A stretch of DNA of 64,000 nucleotides, taken from NCBI RefSeq assembly GCF_008711525.1, contig NZ_VXKS01000015.1, positions 1 through 64,000 of the forward strand, written 5' to 3'. Positions within the stretch are counted from its first letter, which is position 1; every line of letters starts with the position of its first letter. The notes below the pieces were generated by a model, which worked only from the letters and a program-made list of their open reading frames with translations, did no database searches and had not been told where the DNA came from. This stretch comes from Cysteiniphilum sp. JM-1. Its GTDB lineage: Bacteria; Pseudomonadota; Gammaproteobacteria; Francisellales; Francisellaceae. The position numbers were made by a program, and so were the translations under genes. Positions 25,811 through 35,317 of the stretch are shown in pieces.

Positions 25811-25836
25811 TAGATATCCTTCTATTATTTCTAGTT

Positions 25837-26457
25837 TTATGTTAACTGTTGCTGTATAAACTGTGATATTCCGATGATTTGGTTGTTGGCTGGCTGCTTA
25901 TATTTTTGAATCACTACGGTTATCAAAAAATGCGCAGTGCTTGATTGATCATTTTTTTGATAGCTCACGGTAATCGGTACTTCTACTTTCCATGTGGGTA
26001 TATGATCAATCATCCCTTTGGCAACGATGACAGGGACATCAGAAACCACGGCATGTGTGATAAATTTTTTCTGGCTGATTTCATTTAAAGTGTTCGCAAA
26101 TGCCTCACTAAAATGTTGCCAGCCATAATGGGTGAAATAAAGCGATAGTGCGGCAAATTGTGTGCGGTAGTTCATAAAATCAAGTGCATAAATAGATGGA
26201 ATGACACGGTTTGCCCAATTAAGCACCATTTTGTCATTTATGCTAAAACTATCACTATTGGGTAATTGTAAGATGCGGGCATCTTCAGTAAGCCCAATCA
26301 CGCGGATATTTTGTGGTTTATTGAGTAGTAAAACCATAGCAATGATTAATATGACGTTTATGACGATGCTGATCACCAGTGTGGTGGTGATTTTTTTGAA
26401 ATTTTGCTGAAAGTAGACGTTACGCTTTAGAATTTTATTTAGTACTTCATTAGACAT
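25837..26457 (-). CDS. dotI: DotI/IcmL inner-membrane protein (system 1)
   Basis: A 206-residue bitopic protein. The N-terminus (VLNKILKRNVYFQQNFKKI) precedes a membrane helix at about 27-46, and the periplasmic domain includes RVIGLTEDARILQLP and WANRVIPSIYALDFMNYR. These match DotI/IcmL (212 residues in Legionella), a VirB8-like subunit that forms an inner-membrane ring with DotJ. The paralogue at 57526 has the same layout. It follows icmW by 15 bp. Confidence 0.93.
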   Translation of the reverse strand: MSNEVLNKILKRNVYFQQNFKKITTTLVISIVINVILIIAMVLLLNKPQNIRVIGLTEDARILQLPNSDSFSINDKMVLNWANRVIPSIYALDFMNYRTQFAALSLYFTHYGWQHFSEAFANTLNEISQKKFITHAVVSDVPVIVAKGMIDHIPTWKVEVPITVSYQKNDQSSTAHFLITVVIQKYKQPANNQIIGISQFIQQQLT

Positions 26458-26472
26458 AATGACCTCGCTCGT

Positions 26473-26916
26473 TTAAGCGCTTTGCTGTTTGATGTTATCA
26501 AGTGCCTGAAATACGGTATCAATACGATCACTATGAAAGACTTGGGATAATAGCTGTAAACGCTCAACAATGACGCAGCGTGTAAAAGTCTCTTGATATT
26601 GATCATCTGTTTTTAGAACGTGATAAAGTGCTTGGAAGTTATCTTGGTGGCGTGCGTGTAATTGCTGCATGAAATATGCTAACCAAGGAGTTTGCAGCTG
26701 TGAAAGTAAGCTAACAAGATCAGACAAAAACTCGTCATTCATTTCATGCTCATAAGCATGCTCAAAAATATGATCAATCTCTTCTTGCTGTTTTAGTGTT
26801 GGCTCAGGCAAGCGCACATGTTCAAAAAACTCCAAATTAATCATCGTGTTATTGATCAGCGAGTTGTTAAAACTTTGCCAGAAGGCAACGACTTTCTTTA
26901 TTAACGATCCTTTCAT
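26473..26916 (-). CDS. icmW: IcmW-like effector chaperone (system 1)
   Basis: A 147-residue acidic protein. Its C-terminal segment VIVERLQLLSQVFHSDRIDTV aligns with the IcmW ending (VFERLRLLSRVFCQYRLKLVLRAL), and the length matches Legionella IcmW (151). IcmW pairs with IcmS on the DotL tail to deliver a class of effectors. The start overlaps the dotO end by 4 bp (ATGA). In Legionella icmW sits beside icmX and icmV-dotA; here it is moved to the dotO-dotI operon. The N-terminal opening (AFWQSFNNSL) resembles that of the fused gene at 56764 (AYWQGYHNNL). Confidence 0.8.
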   Translation of the reverse strand: MKGSLIKKVVAFWQSFNNSLINNTMINLEFFEHVRLPEPTLKQQEEIDHIFEHAYEHEMNDEFLSDLVSLLSQLQTPWLAYFMQQLHARHQDNFQALYHVLKTDDQYQETFTRCVIVERLQLLSQVFHSDRIDTVFQALDNIKQQSA

Positions 26917-29900
26917 TTTCTTTTCCCCTTGTGTTCAAATAATAAAGGTATATTAAATTTCTTTTCATATTCTTGGATTAATGTACTTATCAGCTCATCA
27001 CAGATGCGTAATATCGAATATTCTGGATATTTCTTTTGTTGCAAGCTTAAAAAATGTTGGGCACTACCTTCAGGGAAGTGCTCAGCTAATATTAAACGTG
27101 CTTGGCGCGCACCAAGTGATTTATAGAGTTGGTCGCGAATATAGCTATCTTCAGTCGTCGTACTTAGCGCCCATAGCTCAAGCGCACTAAAGCACGTGCT
27201 AAGTAGTTGTGTGCTTGTCCCAAGTTTTGTTGAAAATTGTGCAATAAAGGTTGCGCCATTGGCACTGGGACCATGGACACGCGTTTTTAATGCCAAAGTT
27301 TCAGTATCATTTAAGCCAAATGTTTTAATGGTTTCTTGAATCGTTTTTTCTGGTCCAGCATCCAAAATAAAGGTTGATGTGGCAAACTCTAGCATTAAAC
27401 GATCAAAATCAGTAAGTGACTGTGATGCCAAGGCAATTTGAACTTTCCATTTACGTCCTTCACGCATATCACGTAAGACCTGATCACGAATGGCTTGCGC
27501 TCCCTTGGTGCGATGAAACTCATCAAATACCAGACGCTTTGGCTCATTTGTCAGGGTTTTTAAGCGTAAAGCATGATAGCGTCGATAAATCTCAGGAAAA
27601 GACGTAATTTCATCCTCGTGAATAAAGAAATGTTGCGCAATCAGGTGACGCGCTAGCATGTAGGCAATAGCGGTTTGTTTATCCGCGTGTTTGCTACCTG
27701 CTGTCGCAACATGTGCAAGATCAAGGGCAACAATACGTGCATTGGAAAAATCAAGCTTAGTGCTTGAAATTAAGCTTGGGAAGTTGCGAATCGCACTGGA
27801 TATCATACGGCAATAGTATTCAAGATAATTCTCACTACCACATTGTACTTTGTGGTATAGATCAACAATCGCAGGCTCATGTGCAAAACGGATTGTATCG
27901 GATAGGTTTGGCATAGCATGGCAGTGTGCCACCTTAGCTAAAGCATGCTCTTGTTGCAGGTAAAGCGCGTCACAGACTGCCCACCATGTATTAAGCTGAT
28001 CTTTATCTTGATGATGTGAAATAAAAGAATCAATGTCAGGATGTTGTCCTGAAATATATTGCTTGGCATAATCATCTTGCGCAAAGTAATGATAAGTTGC
28101 ATCAATAATCATGCTGATCATGGTGCTAATATCTTGTGGTAGTTTACCATCATCATCGCTTAATAATAAACATAAGAAATTAATAATAAATGCCTTATGT
28201 GAATGACTGGGAAAACGCGCGCCAAAGAGGGTGTCAAATGGATTGATGGCATCATGCTCGCTCATTTTGAACTTATGATGAACAACTTGTGATTGCTTTT
28301 CCTTGGGAAGTGCGTTTTGTAATAAAGAAATAAACCCTTGACTTGATGGTCCAATATCAATGGTAGCAATATACGGCAATTCACTCAATCCAGCACTTAA
28401 ACATGCACTTAGATTTAATGAGTTCAGCAATACTGATTTACCAGAACCTGACTTAGCGAAGATAAGATCTACCCAACTGACTTGTTCTTTGGATCCTGTT
28501 TGATATGGCCACAATTTACCATCAGGTGTTCTAAAAAGCATATTTCCACGATGCCAAGGCGAGGCAGGGCGTGATAACGGTAAAAGTTTAACCGCATCAG
28601 ACAAAGGCGCTGCTGAAGTGGCTGCATAATTTTTAGTTGTCATTGCAGGACAGCTGCTAATAACCGTTTGAAAACTATCACCAAATAAGTCAGTCACATC
28701 AGCACTTCCCCAGCTTTGGATAATCTTATATAAACGTGCTTTACGTTCATGCAGTAGCTCACTGTGATGTGATGGCGCCCATGTGGTGACAATAATACTC
28801 AGTTGAATGACTGGATCGTCACTATTCTCGTCAATGGTTTTAAGTAGTTTATGAGCGTTTAAAATGAGTTTATTTTCATGCGAACTAAAGGCAAGAAAGC
28901 GTGCTAATAACGCTTTGCTTTTAATAAGATTCATGCCATTGGGCGATAGCTTAAAAGAAATATGCCATGGTAAATCACTACCTTGCAGTTTACGTAATAA
29001 GTCGTGAAAGGGGCGAATATTCTTAGGAAAAAGTGAAATAGCAACCGGCGCAAAGAGCGTATCACCAATTTGGCAGCTTCTTGAGTCAATATTATGTGCA
29101 TCTTGTGGAAACATTTGCTCAGAGAGAGGCGCCCATAGAAAATCACTATAATCAGCATGATTATTTTTATGCGTGTCACTTGGGAGTTTAAAAGGTAGTG
29201 GATCGCCAGGCAGATGCGCTTGCCAATGGTGGTCAGTATGATGATAAGCATAGCTTTGGCGTATAATGTTTAAGGCGTCATGTGCAGCCAAAAGACGACT
29301 ATAAAATCCAATAAACTTAAGCTCTGCTAATAAATTTTGCACAGTCGATAGATGGGTATTCAATAGCATGTGGCTATTTAGTAAAATCTGTTGCGACTTA
29401 CTGTTAATATTGACTTTATGCGTTTTAAGCTTATGTGTAATCTCTTTAAGCGCTTGGTTGCGTTGTGACTTACTAAGTAAACTAGGGCTACTGGATATGA
29501 TAAAGTAACATGCCTCATGGGTGCATAGTGATTCAAGCATCTTGGTTTTTGCTTGCATCAGATCATCGATAGATAAGCCAATGTTTTGCGCGCTTTGCTG
29601 CATGGGCGCGATATTTTGTTGCAATGCATGAGCTAAGGGCTTATTGCCATACTCAAAAAATACTTGTAGTTTATGCCCATCACGACTAAATAAGGGCTGT
29701 AGCGCATCACTTAAGCGTTGGCAAATATCTTCATATTCACTCGTGGAAATAAAGCGCTGATAACCGTCAATCGCAATCAATGAGCTCAAGGTGCCACAAC
29801 GACTAACAAGCGTGTGTTCATCACAGGCACTTTCAAGCTCACAATAGTTGCTTATATCTTGTTTTGATAGGCGATTGATCCAGCTAAAAATCCCTTCAAC

Positions 29901-29930
29901 ACTATCATGAATGCTATCAAAAATACCCAT
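26913..29930 (-). CDS. dotO: DotO/IcmB VirB4-like ATPase (system 1)
   Basis: A 1005-residue cytoplasmic AAA+ ATPase, the same length as Legionella DotO (1009). Walker A is in FAKSGSGKSVLLNS at about residues 490-500, and Walker-B-like VFDEFHRTKG with MREGRKWKVQIALASQS follows near 805-840. DotO forms the cytoplasmic base of the apparatus with DotB. It is the first gene of the minus-strand operon, with the 17-bp element at 29991-30007 starting 61 bp upstream. The paralogue at 51036 is alike along its whole length. Confidence 0.95.
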   Translation of the reverse strand: MGIFDSIHDSVEGIFSWINRLSKQDISNYCELESACDEHTLVSRCGTLSSLIAIDGYQRFISTSEYEDICQRLSDALQPLFSRDGHKLQVFFEYGNKPLAHALQQNIAPMQQSAQNIGLSIDDLMQAKTKMLESLCTHEACYFIISSSPSLLSKSQRNQALKEITHKLKTHKVNINSKSQQILLNSHMLLNTHLSTVQNLLAELKFIGFYSRLLAAHDALNIIRQSYAYHHTDHHWQAHLPGDPLPFKLPSDTHKNNHADYSDFLWAPLSEQMFPQDAHNIDSRSCQIGDTLFAPVAISLFPKNIRPFHDLLRKLQGSDLPWHISFKLSPNGMNLIKSKALLARFLAFSSHENKLILNAHKLLKTIDENSDDPVIQLSIIVTTWAPSHHSELLHERKARLYKIIQSWGSADVTDLFGDSFQTVISSCPAMTTKNYAATSAAPLSDAVKLLPLSRPASPWHRGNMLFRTPDGKLWPYQTGSKEQVSWVDLIFAKSGSGKSVLLNSLNLSACLSAGLSELPYIATIDIGPSSQGFISLLQNALPKEKQSQVVHHKFKMSEHDAINPFDTLFGARFPSHSHKAFIINFLCLLLSDDDGKLPQDISTMISMIIDATYHYFAQDDYAKQYISGQHPDIDSFISHHQDKDQLNTWWAVCDALYLQQEHALAKVAHCHAMPNLSDTIRFAHEPAIVDLYHKVQCGSENYLEYYCRMISSAIRNFPSLISSTKLDFSNARIVALDLAHVATAGSKHADKQTAIAYMLARHLIAQHFFIHEDEITSFPEIYRRYHALRLKTLTNEPKRLVFDEFHRTKGAQAIRDQVLRDMREGRKWKVQIALASQSLTDFDRLMLEFATSTFILDAGPEKTIQETIKTFGLNDTETLALKTRVHGPSANGATFIAQFSTKLGTSTQLLSTCFSALELWALSTTTEDSYIRDQLYKSLGARQARLILAEHFPEGSAQHFLSLQQKKYPEYSILRICDELISTLIQEYEKKFNIPLLFEHKGKRK

Positions 29931-29990
29931 TTATAGAATCAAAATATTGTCCTCATACGAACAATTGTAGATGCGTTAAGATAAATACCC

Positions 29991-30007
29991 ATACGTAAAG
30001 TGCGTAT
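29991..30007. promoter_or_regulatory. Candidate operator of system 1, copy 2 (dotO operon)
   Basis: ATACGTAAAGTGCGTAT, one base different from the 7844 copy, upstream of the minus-strand dotO-icmW-dotI operon. A possible minus-strand -10 (TACAAT, 29969-29964) lies between it and the gene. Confidence 0.75.
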
Positions 30008-30055
30008 TAAAATAGAAACAGTGTGGGCGGCTATATGTGGTATAGGGGGAGGGAG

Positions 30056-30240
30056 CTAAAGATTTTTCGTGGGCTGCTTACCCTGCTGATCAGTCTGTTG
30101 ACTCTCATGTAACTTTGATTGCAAAAAAACATAGGAAGACTGGTTATGAATGATTTCAAATCTAACAGTCATTGATGAGCTTGTTTTTTTTGATGAACTA
30201 ACGAGAATAGAATATTGACCAGCTTGAGGATCATCATTTA
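30056..30240 (-). pseudogene. Frameshifted duplicate of the kinase C-terminal tail
   Basis: The minus strand just after the kinase stop repeats the end of that gene: the stretch at 30207-30239 matches 30298-30330 with only two differences, offset by 91 bp. As 91 is not a multiple of three, the copy is in another frame, where it stays open to a TAG at 30056 and reads NDDPQAGQYSILVSSSKKTS and onward. It looks like a tandem duplication that gave the kinase a new, shorter end (ELIK) and left the older C-terminus downstream. Confidence 0.7.
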
Positions 30241-31721
30241 ATCAGCTCATAGCTATTAGTTGTTGATGAATTTGCTTTTTGTGATAAATTAAAGATAATA
30301 GAATATTGATCAGCTTGGGGATCATCATTTCCATTATTTTTAGACTGAATTTCTGCGAAGATGCACGATTGTTTAAGATTGCTTTTTGTTATGTTAAAAG
30401 ATGCTGAGTTTTCTGTATTCAATTGATTATTTAATAGCGGTGAAAGCTTTTCTGCTATTGAGTTTAATGGCGATTTATTCATAAGGGGAGATTTAATGTC
30501 TGTAATATTATGATAGAAGTCCTTGGGCGATAGTTTATTCATTTCGTTTTGCCGAACGTCATCCATTACGAGTTGATTTTTTTCAATCATGCTGTGCTGT
30601 TGTAGAGTTTGCTGTTGAGGAGCTAATGATTTAAGTACTTGTTCTATTGTTGGTCTTTGCATTTTTGGCTTTAGAACGACGTCTAATAAAGTGCTATTGC
30701 TTAGATAAATACAGGAGGACAGCTCATCTTTTGTTAGGTCATTAAGGATGGTAAAAAGTGATGTATTAATGCTTATTATTTTGTCTGACAGTGATCCAAC
30801 AAAAGTTGGAGAGAGCATTTCCTCATATTTATTAGGAAACTGTATAGCTAACTCATGAATTAAAAAAGCCTTTGCTAAAGCATATATATCGCTAGATTCA
30901 GAATACTCAGTCTTGTTATATATTTCAGGTGCTATCATAAAAGGTGTGCCGAGTGTATTAGTGCATGTAGCAGGATTAATATCAGCTATAGGGATAGCAA
31001 AACCATAATCAATAAGCTTAACCTCGCCTTTATTATTTTCAACGATATTTGCTAGTTTGATATCCCTATGTAAATATGCTGTACCGGTTTTTGATAGCTC
31101 TCCTGAGTGTAATTTTTGCAACACTTTAAAGCTAGCAATAGCTGTTGTAAGTGGGATGACTTTGTTTTTTTGTTGATATTTCTTTTCCAGATCTTGAGGG
31201 TTGTTATCATAAGGCATTACCATAATAGAGTTACCTTGACCTTTGCCTGGGGAACCATAATACCGCTTGGTAATAGTGCTATAAATTAATCCGACATCAG
31301 CAGCAATTTCTTGTTCTTTTTTGATTTCTTGAAGCCTACTTTCAGTTGCATACATGTCATTTTGCAAATAAGTGCGATGCAAACGCATATCACCCTGTTG
31401 ATTCTTGCGGATAGAAACTTTTGCAAATGCTCCTTTACCTAAGTTAGCAAGTTCTTTTTCGGTGGCATTAGGTAGTGCCCATATTTGATTACTTTCGAGC
31501 ATAAATGAATGCTTGAATATGATTTGTTGTGATTGATTTTGATCGTCGGTATATTTGTATGTTATTGATTCTTTATCATTCTTTTGCTCTTGCATTATGC
31601 CATTAGGATTATCATTTTGTTTTATAGTGTGCTGATGCTTTAGCTTTGTGCCATTAAATTCATTTTTTAGAAGATAATTTGCAGCTTGCCATTCCTCATT
31701 TGATACATTAAATAATCTCAT
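30234..31721 (-). CDS. Eukaryotic-like Ser/Thr protein kinase, candidate effector
   Basis: A 495-residue protein with a full Hanks-type kinase domain: glycine loop GKGAFAKV at 95-102, catalytic loop LHRDIKLAN at 217-225, DYG (for DFG) at 238-240 and the APE motif in MIAPEIY at 263-269. The ATP-anchoring lysine is uncertain (K106 is a candidate). There is no membrane segment, unlike bacterial PknB-type receptors, and the C-terminal 150 residues are Ser/Asn/Gln-rich. This form fits secreted Legionella-type effector kinases. It is divergent from the 31904 gene across a shared 17-bp element. The extreme C-terminus, where Dot/Icm signals lie, has been altered by a tandem duplication. Confidence 0.85.
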   Translation of the reverse strand: MRLFNVSNEEWQAANYLLKNEFNGTKLKHQHTIKQNDNPNGIMQEQKNDKESITYKYTDDQNQSQQIIFKHSFMLESNQIWALPNATEKELANLGKGAFAKVSIRKNQQGDMRLHRTYLQNDMYATESRLQEIKKEQEIAADVGLIYSTITKRYYGSPGKGQGNSIMVMPYDNNPQDLEKKYQQKNKVIPLTTAIASFKVLQKLHSGELSKTGTAYLHRDIKLANIVENNKGEVKLIDYGFAIPIADINPATCTNTLGTPFMIAPEIYNKTEYSESSDIYALAKAFLIHELAIQFPNKYEEMLSPTFVGSLSDKIISINTSLFTILNDLTKDELSSCIYLSNSTLLDVVLKPKMQRPTIEQVLKSLAPQQQTLQQHSMIEKNQLVMDDVRQNEMNKLSPKDFYHNITDIKSPLMNKSPLNSIAEKLSPLLNNQLNTENSASFNITKSNLKQSCIFAEIQSKNNGNDDPQADQYSIIFNLSQKANSSTTNSYELIK

Positions 31722-31789
31722 CTTTTATGTGCTCCTTATCCTATTTATGTCATCGCTGGTAAATTAGAATATAAGTCATGCATGTGTCT

Positions 31790-31806
31790 ATACGTAAAAT
31801 ACGTAT
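31790..31806. promoter_or_regulatory. Candidate operator of system 1, copy 3 (divergent kinase / 31904 gene)
   Basis: ATACGTAAAATACGTAT in the 182-bp gap between the divergent kinase and coiled-coil genes. On the minus strand a TATATT (31773-31768) lies about 25 bp from the motif centre, suitable as a -10 with the motif overlapping the -35 region. Confidence 0.78.
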
Positions 31807-31903
31807 TTACTGAGTCATTTTTTGTGTCATGTTGGTAAGGGAAGATAGGTGGTGATTACTAAAGATCATCATTGGATGCAACTGACGTTACTAAGGAGAG
31901 ATT

Positions 31904-33535
31904 ATGGAATCAAATAAGTTTAATTTTATATCGCTTGCTAAACAAAGTAATGATATTCTCAAAAAGGAGGCTGAACTAAACAATAAGAATGTTGTTTTAA
32001 AAGATAAGAAAGACAATCTCTCATCATCGTTATATAAAGTTACTAATGAAGAGGACGAGCTAAAGAATAAAGCTTTATTATATATTAAGGGAGATAAATA
32101 CTTTGATAACCTAAAGATATCTATGGAACAAAGTAAATATATTACCTTGTTAGCAGCTGCTATTTTGTTAGAGCTTGGCAAAATACCTTCTATCAATTTC
32201 TTCAATCCAGAACTACCTAAGGAGGATTTAGAGGTTTACAAAAATCTTATTCAAAGTTACTTTGACAATGAGAGTCATCAGGTATTAGCTGATAGCAATT
32301 ATGACATAAGTGGTTATTATCTTCCACTGTCAGATAAAATTACTTTTAGCCTAGGAAAAAACTTCACTACACTAAAAGACCAAATAATTACATTTGAAAA
32401 TCAACAAGGTATTGCTGATATTATTTTGCAGCATATAGATGAATTGATATCTAATAAAACAGGAATTGTTAATCAATATATTGAATTTTTAGACAATGAT
32501 CTAAAGAAAATATATAAAGAAGAGCATGTTAATAACCTGATTATTGATTTAGTGGATTTGCTCAATCTGTATAAAGGAAAAATAAATATTTTACAGCAAT
32601 TAGCTAATACTGGTGAAGCTCGTAATGAGTCATTTAGGGGGCAGGTTCGGACGTTTTATCTAGGTATAACTGTATCAGAATATGTTAATAAAATTGGCGA
32701 TCTGTCTTTGAACGAAGATACTAACTTGAGTGATTTAAGTAATAAAATTCAAGAAAATATAACTAGTTTGAATAAGGCTAAGCTTGCAAAAGATGACCTT
32801 GATGTTCAGCAAAAAAGAAAATTAGATATAACTAATATGAAACAATATCTCTCTGACACCCAGGGTTTAAAATATTTATGTAAGAATGTTCTCAGCAAAG
32901 GGAAATATCAAAATATTAAAGATTTCCCTGAAATTAATTCTTACATTAATCATATTGAGGATGCTAGAAGAAAACTGTTTAAAAAATTAGAAGAAGTAAG
33001 TCAGTGTAAAAGAATGATCGATGATTGTCATGAGGAAATTAAGAAAACTGAAGAAGAGCTTGGAAAAATTAAACAAGCTAAAGATGAGGTTACATTTAAC
33101 CAGCTTTTTGCTGCACTTATCACAGAGTGTGCTCAGGTAACAGGAAAATCGCAAAAAAAAGCTTTACTGACGAGTTATGCTGAGCAACTTAAAGGCTCTA
33201 AGATTGAGCCTTCCTCGGCGCAAATACAAGGAATTATTAAACTCTGTTTTGTGCATCGGAACTGGTATGCTAATACAGCTAATCTATCTAAAACTGGACA
33301 AAAATTTCGGGATCTTATTAACAACAATGAAGCATCAAATTTTAGAGTTAAGTTGAGAGAAAAGCTCAGTCAAGGAAAGGACAATGATAAGCCGTTTACT
33401 ACACAAGATTTAGTTGGCGATTTAGCTAGATTGAATAAGAATCGGTACAATCAATTAAAAAAAAGTGAGACCTTAGGTATAAAAAGCCAAAAAAACAAGA
33501 TCGGGATAATAACTATAATACCCCAAGAAATTTAA
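31904..33535 (+). CDS. Coiled-coil candidate effector
   Basis: A 543-residue soluble protein. Coiled coils are likely at about 15-65 (AELNNKNVVLKDKKDNL), 270-310 and 345-390 (CHEEIKKTEEELGKIKQAKDE). A distinct helical C-terminal domain (about 393-500) includes LITECAQVTGKSQKKALL and VHRNWYANTANLSKTGQKFRDL. I do not know the family. The AGGAG ribosome site before ATG 31904 is good. It lies between kinase and unknown genes, all preceded by the 17-bp element, so co-regulation with system 1 and secretion are inferred. Confidence 0.75.
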   Translation: MESNKFNFISLAKQSNDILKKEAELNNKNVVLKDKKDNLSSSLYKVTNEEDELKNKALLYIKGDKYFDNLKISMEQSKYITLLAAAILLELGKIPSINFFNPELPKEDLEVYKNLIQSYFDNESHQVLADSNYDISGYYLPLSDKITFSLGKNFTTLKDQIITFENQQGIADIILQHIDELISNKTGIVNQYIEFLDNDLKKIYKEEHVNNLIIDLVDLLNLYKGKINILQQLANTGEARNESFRGQVRTFYLGITVSEYVNKIGDLSLNEDTNLSDLSNKIQENITSLNKAKLAKDDLDVQQKRKLDITNMKQYLSDTQGLKYLCKNVLSKGKYQNIKDFPEINSYINHIEDARRKLFKKLEEVSQCKRMIDDCHEEIKKTEEELGKIKQAKDEVTFNQLFAALITECAQVTGKSQKKALLTSYAEQLKGSKIEPSSAQIQGIIKLCFVHRNWYANTANLSKTGQKFRDLINNNEASNFRVKLREKLSQGKDNDKPFTTQDLVGDLARLNKNRYNQLKKSETLGIKSQKNKIGIITIIPQEI

Positions 33536-33675
33536 ACAGTATCTTTTAAAATCGAGTTCAGATATATTGATGATGAGCAACTACGAAACTTCGTGGGCAC
33601 AGCACTCAATAGAAACGAACACCAGAATATCTCTTTTCATAATGCACAAATATAGTCAATTTAAGCTGAGTATCT

Positions 33676-33692
33676 ATACGTAAGATGCGTAT
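33676..33692. promoter_or_regulatory. Candidate operator of system 1, copy 4 (33766 gene)
   Basis: ATACGTAAGATGCGTAT, one base different from the 7844 copy, 74 bp upstream of the 33766 start. The rest of 33536-33765 holds only a short palindrome around ACGAAACTTCGT and no gene. Confidence 0.75.
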
Positions 33693-33765
33693 TAAATTAG
33701 TGTTTGTTGTATGCCAGTATGTGAGAAGAAATAACAAATAATAAGTAATACAAGGAATATATGAG

Positions 33766-35256
33766 ATGAAATATGTTGTTTTAAGCGTTAATCATTCGCT
33801 GACGATGGAGTCTGCTGCTGCAGCGTTTTTTGGTGGGATGATACATCAGGAAGATATTATTAGCTCAAATATGTATCATAATGTTATAACTCGTCAAGAT
33901 ATTTTCCGTATTGAGGGAATATACGATGATGTTAATGCAGCATTATTAAGTGGTGATTATTTTAGAAGGCATTATGTTTTTAAATGTGTAGAAGATCATG
34001 GTGTTTATGTATTGTTAGGTTATCAAAAATCCCTTGATGATTATATTGAATTTCCTAATCCAGTGGGTTTCGATAATAACCAGCAATCGTTAGATAGTGC
34101 TGATTCAGAATCAATGGATTCAGATTCAACGCAAGAACGTAATCCATTATTTATCGATACTCCAGTGGTTAATCAAAACGAATTTATAGATTCGCTTAAA
34201 AAATTAGCTCTTGAGAATAATTTGAAGGTTATTAATTTGATTGAAAATACTCAAGTAGTAAAGGACTTTTTTAATAGTTCAGTTTTATCAAATCAATTTA
34301 AATCTGGTGATGAAAGATTTTGTACTGCTTTGAAAGATATGCTGTTAATTGCTGCGGGAGAAATCTCTAATGGAGATAGTGGTCTTATGATTGCAAAGAT
34401 GTCTATTGCCTTAGGAAATTGTCAAACACCTGTTATAAATGCAGTTCAGGCACATTCAATATGCTTAAGAATAGGAGATAATGAGGAGATAACTGAAGAT
34501 GAATATGAGCGACTAGCTGTTCAAGATTACTTGCAATCAACTAATGGGCGTGATCAAGTAGGTATTCCTCAGGGGGAGGGTCTGGATCAAATTGAGATTG
34601 TCAATGGTTTGATAAATGCAGTTTTTTCAGACAAAGCAAGCACATTGAATAAAGGTGCATTCCAAGTGGAGTCAGAGCGGAATAAATTTCAATCATTATC
34701 TGCCCACGAATTCTTTGGCTATAGTCAAATAACACAGGATATGGCAGGCGCTTTTGCAAAAATAATTTGCCAGATTGATAAAGCTGATAACAAGCCTTTT
34801 TTTACTAATGAAGGAAAGTACATTCTTGATAATAATAAACTCTTATCATTAACACAAGCATATAAAAATAAACTTGGAATAGTGTCAGCGTTTGATAAAC
34901 AAATAAACGTGCTTTGTAAGAATATACAAGAATATATTAATCAAACATTTGAGCGTTTAGATGATACTTTTTCTGATGTAGGGTTACAAGATAAATTACG
35001 TTGGTATGGCATGGGTGAAATGCAAAAAAAAGCTGAAGTTATCACATATATGAGGGAACTACAAGACCAGTTCCCTAATTACAGTCTTGCTCAACGCGTA
35101 GAATTATGTCAAAAGAAATTTCAAGATGATATAGATAAAATAGCACAAGATCATGAAAATGGGTCCTCAAATAAGATAGTGCCCAAACCTTTATTCATGG
35201 AGCAACAAAGTCAGCAAAATTCACTGGGGAATAATCATCATTTGGCACCCAATTAA
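33766..35256 (+). CDS. Candidate effector, unknown function
   Basis: A 496-residue soluble protein. The N-terminal 100 residues (MKYVVLSVNHSLTMESAAAA to GYQKSLDDYIEF) look like a compact folded domain, then a Ser/Asp-rich linker (DSADSESMDSDSTQE, about 110-124), a helical middle, and a polar Gln/Asn-rich end (EQQSQQNSLGNNHHLAPN). No family recognised. It has its own 17-bp element upstream and precedes the lipoprotein gene by 61 bp, so the two may form one transcript. A Dot/Icm substrate is the best guess from context only. Confidence 0.75.
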   Translation: MKYVVLSVNHSLTMESAAAAFFGGMIHQEDIISSNMYHNVITRQDIFRIEGIYDDVNAALLSGDYFRRHYVFKCVEDHGVYVLLGYQKSLDDYIEFPNPVGFDNNQQSLDSADSESMDSDSTQERNPLFIDTPVVNQNEFIDSLKKLALENNLKVINLIENTQVVKDFFNSSVLSNQFKSGDERFCTALKDMLLIAAGEISNGDSGLMIAKMSIALGNCQTPVINAVQAHSICLRIGDNEEITEDEYERLAVQDYLQSTNGRDQVGIPQGEGLDQIEIVNGLINAVFSDKASTLNKGAFQVESERNKFQSLSAHEFFGYSQITQDMAGAFAKIICQIDKADNKPFFTNEGKYILDNNKLLSLTQAYKNKLGIVSAFDKQINVLCKNIQEYINQTFERLDDTFSDVGLQDKLRWYGMGEMQKKAEVITYMRELQDQFPNYSLAQRVELCQKKFQDDIDKIAQDHENGSSNKIVPKPLFMEQQSQQNSLGNNHHLAPN

Positions 35257-35317
35257 ATGACATAGTTACTTAAATTGATCAGCAAAAAAATAATCAAAAT
35301 GTAAAAATGAGGAAATA

